Positions 63,214 through 64,000 of a stretch of 64,000 nt of DNA are shown here, in pieces. Each line of letters starts with the position of its first letter. Within the stretch, counting starts at the first letter, position 1. The stretch spans positions 157,786 through 221,785 of the forward strand of contig PHCZ01000002.1 in assembly GCA_002840895.1 (NCBI GenBank). The letters run 5' to 3'. The notes beneath the pieces were generated by a model, which saw only the letters and a program-made list of their open reading frames with translations, did no database searches and had not been told where the DNA came from. The translations under genes were made by a program, and so were the position numbers. Source of the stretch: Bacteroidetes bacterium HGW-Bacteroidetes-8 (GTDB lineage: Bacteria; Bacteroidota; Bacteroidia; Bacteroidales; UBA932).

Positions 63214-63417
63214 ATGAAAAAAAATGTTGGCAGTACAGACAAATGGATAAGGGTAATTATTGCTCTTATAATTGTTGCCCTCTACTTCGGTAATGTAATA
63301 ACCGGCACTCTGGCAATTGTTCTGCTGGTTGTGGCAGGTATCTTTATCCTTACAGGATTTGTAGGCTTTTGCGGGTTATATACTCTTCTTGGCATAAATA
63401 CCTGCAGTAAAAAGTAA
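63214..63417 (+). CDS. DUF2892 small membrane protein
   Basis: A 67-residue inner-membrane protein with two helices, of the DUF2892 (YgaP membrane-part) type: KKNVGSTDKWIRVIIALI at the start and GFVGFCGLYTLLGINTC at the end, both typical. Two Cys (C53 and C64) sit near the second helix end. YgaP-like domains often accompany sulfur or redox functions, which fits its place after trxB. Confidence 0.85.
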   Translation: MKKNVGSTDKWIRVIIALIIVALYFGNVITGTLAIVLLVVAGIFILTGFVGFCGLYTLLGINTCSKK

Positions 63418-63436
63418 AACTCACATTAGAATTACA

Positions 63437-63485
63437 GACCGGTTGCCTAAACTATGATTTAGAGTAGCCGGTCAATTATTTTTAA
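63437..63485 (+). terminator. Likely intrinsic terminator of the trxB operon
   Basis: GACCGG (63437-63442) pairs with CCGGTC (63468-63473) with partial inner pairing (TAAA/TTTA), followed by AATTATTTTTA. Also usable by the convergent kinase gene only weakly. Confidence 0.55.
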
Positions 63486-63541
63486 TAACGTAATTATTGA
63501 CAAATTAAGCACTAAGCGGGCTAGATAAATTTTCTATATAA

Positions 63542-64000
63542 TTAAATATTAACAAGGTGCTTTTTAATTGTGCTCATCAATGTTTTTTTATCTACGGGCT
63601 TAAGAATATAATCGTCACATCCTGAGTTTAATGCAATCTCCTTGTCTATTGAAAATGCGTTTATGGTTACAGCAACTATTTTTACGCTTTTGTTAAATTG
63701 TCTAATCTTTTTTGCAGCCTCAAGACCATCTGTAAGGGGCATTCTCAAATCCATAAGAATCATAGAGATTTCGGGGTTATCTCTCATAACGCACACTGCA
63801 TCTTCGCCGTTCCAGACGTGAATTATAGAGAATCTTTCATCTGAGAGTATCTTTTCCAGCAATTTATAGCTTATTTCGTCATCTTCTGCAATTAGAATTT
63901 TGTGTGATTTCTCAACATCTACCGGATCACTTTTTTCTTTTAGAACTTCCGGCTTTGAAATGACTGGTATATATGGCAGAGTAAAAAAGAAGGTGCTGCC
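63542..64000 (-). CDS. Hybrid sensor histidine kinase (C-terminal part)
   Basis: The reading frame stays open to the window edge (153 codons). It begins GSTFFFTLPYIPVI, which is the last strand of a HATPase_c kinase domain, then a short linker and a receiver domain KILIAEDDEISYKLL with the acceptor Asp in MILMDLRMPLTDG and Lys in YILKPVDKK. A short reading that starts inside the receiver at 63862 (TTG) is not a real start. The kinase core and any sensor lie beyond the edge. Confidence 0.85.
   Translation of the reverse strand, partial: GSTFFFTLPYIPVISKPEVLKEKSDPVDVEKSHKILIAEDDEISYKLLEKILSDERFSIIHVWNGEDAVCVMRDNPEISMILMDLRMPLTDGLEAAKKIRQFNKSVKIVAVTINAFSIDKEIALNSGCDDYILKPVDKKTLMSTIKKHLVNI

Noticed and set aside
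1-64000. tRNA, rRNA, CRISPR arrays, insertion sequences or prophage
   Set aside because: I looked through the gaps between genes and saw no cloverleaf-like sequence, spaced direct repeats, transposase or integrase; a dedicated tRNA or ncRNA search was not possible.

Overview
The window is bacterial and fits the phylum Bacteroidetes, most likely the order Bacteroidales. The signs are repeated matches to the TAnnTTTG -7 promoter element, TonB-dependent receptors with N-terminal carboxypeptidase-regulatory-like domains, S46 (DPP7-type) and DPP5 dipeptidyl-peptidases, 6-bladed beta-propeller lipoproteins, DUF5686, DUF4876 and DUF6850 proteins, and the acpP/purN divergent pair at the left edge. 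No genus can be assigned from sequence alone. No rRNA, tRNA, CRISPR array, transposase or phage gene was seen. Coding density is high and no gap without a gene exceeds 300 bases.

Layout. 1-9 kb: acpP (partial), purN, a DUF5686 outer-membrane protein coupled to an exported nitroreductase, an exported M20 amidohydrolase, a TonB receptor, an MBL-fold hydrolase and a propeller lipoprotein. 9.5-17.4 kb: DPP5, a second S9 peptidase, a 173-bp element with 27-bp inverted ends, and a tandem pair of propeller lipoproteins that look gene-converted. 17.4-32.3 kb (minus strand): a long run DUF362 - DUF6599-like - small Cys/His-rich protein - C25-like peptidase with HEAT repeats - TonB receptor - DUF4876 lipoprotein - DUF6850 barrel - two more C25-like/HEAT peptidases, closed by a clear intrinsic terminator. 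32.3-37.6 kb: cysS, ssb, a coiled-coil lipoprotein and an M3 peptidase. 37.6-50.0 kb: an S46 peptidase, a second DUF6850/DUF4876/TonB-receptor module, a divergent membrane Fe-S protein with an HMA-like tail, and a second S46 peptidase. 50-54.5 kb: an M16 peptidase, a small lipoprotein and a DUF4105 protein. 54.5-60.1 kb (minus): histidine kinase - lone receiver - NlpE-like lipoprotein - Nnr - UPF0316 - amidase. 60.2-64 kb: pdxH, a Crp/Fnr regulator divergent from thioredoxin/trxB/DUF2892, and the end of a hybrid histidine kinase.

How it works together. Ten or more exported peptidases or amidohydrolases (M20, two S9, three C25-like, M3, two S46, M16, plus an amidase) suggest an organism that feeds on proteins and peptides. 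The most unusual block is the minus-strand cluster at 17.4-32.3 kb, with its partner module at 39.9-47.8 kb. Here an uncharacterised outer-membrane uptake trio (TonB receptor, DUF4876, DUF6850) is tied to a Cys/His-rich small protein, probable redox proteins (DUF362, Fe-S/HMA) and three propeptide-less C25-like proteins. My reading, which is inference, is a metal- or cofactor-linked uptake and processing system.
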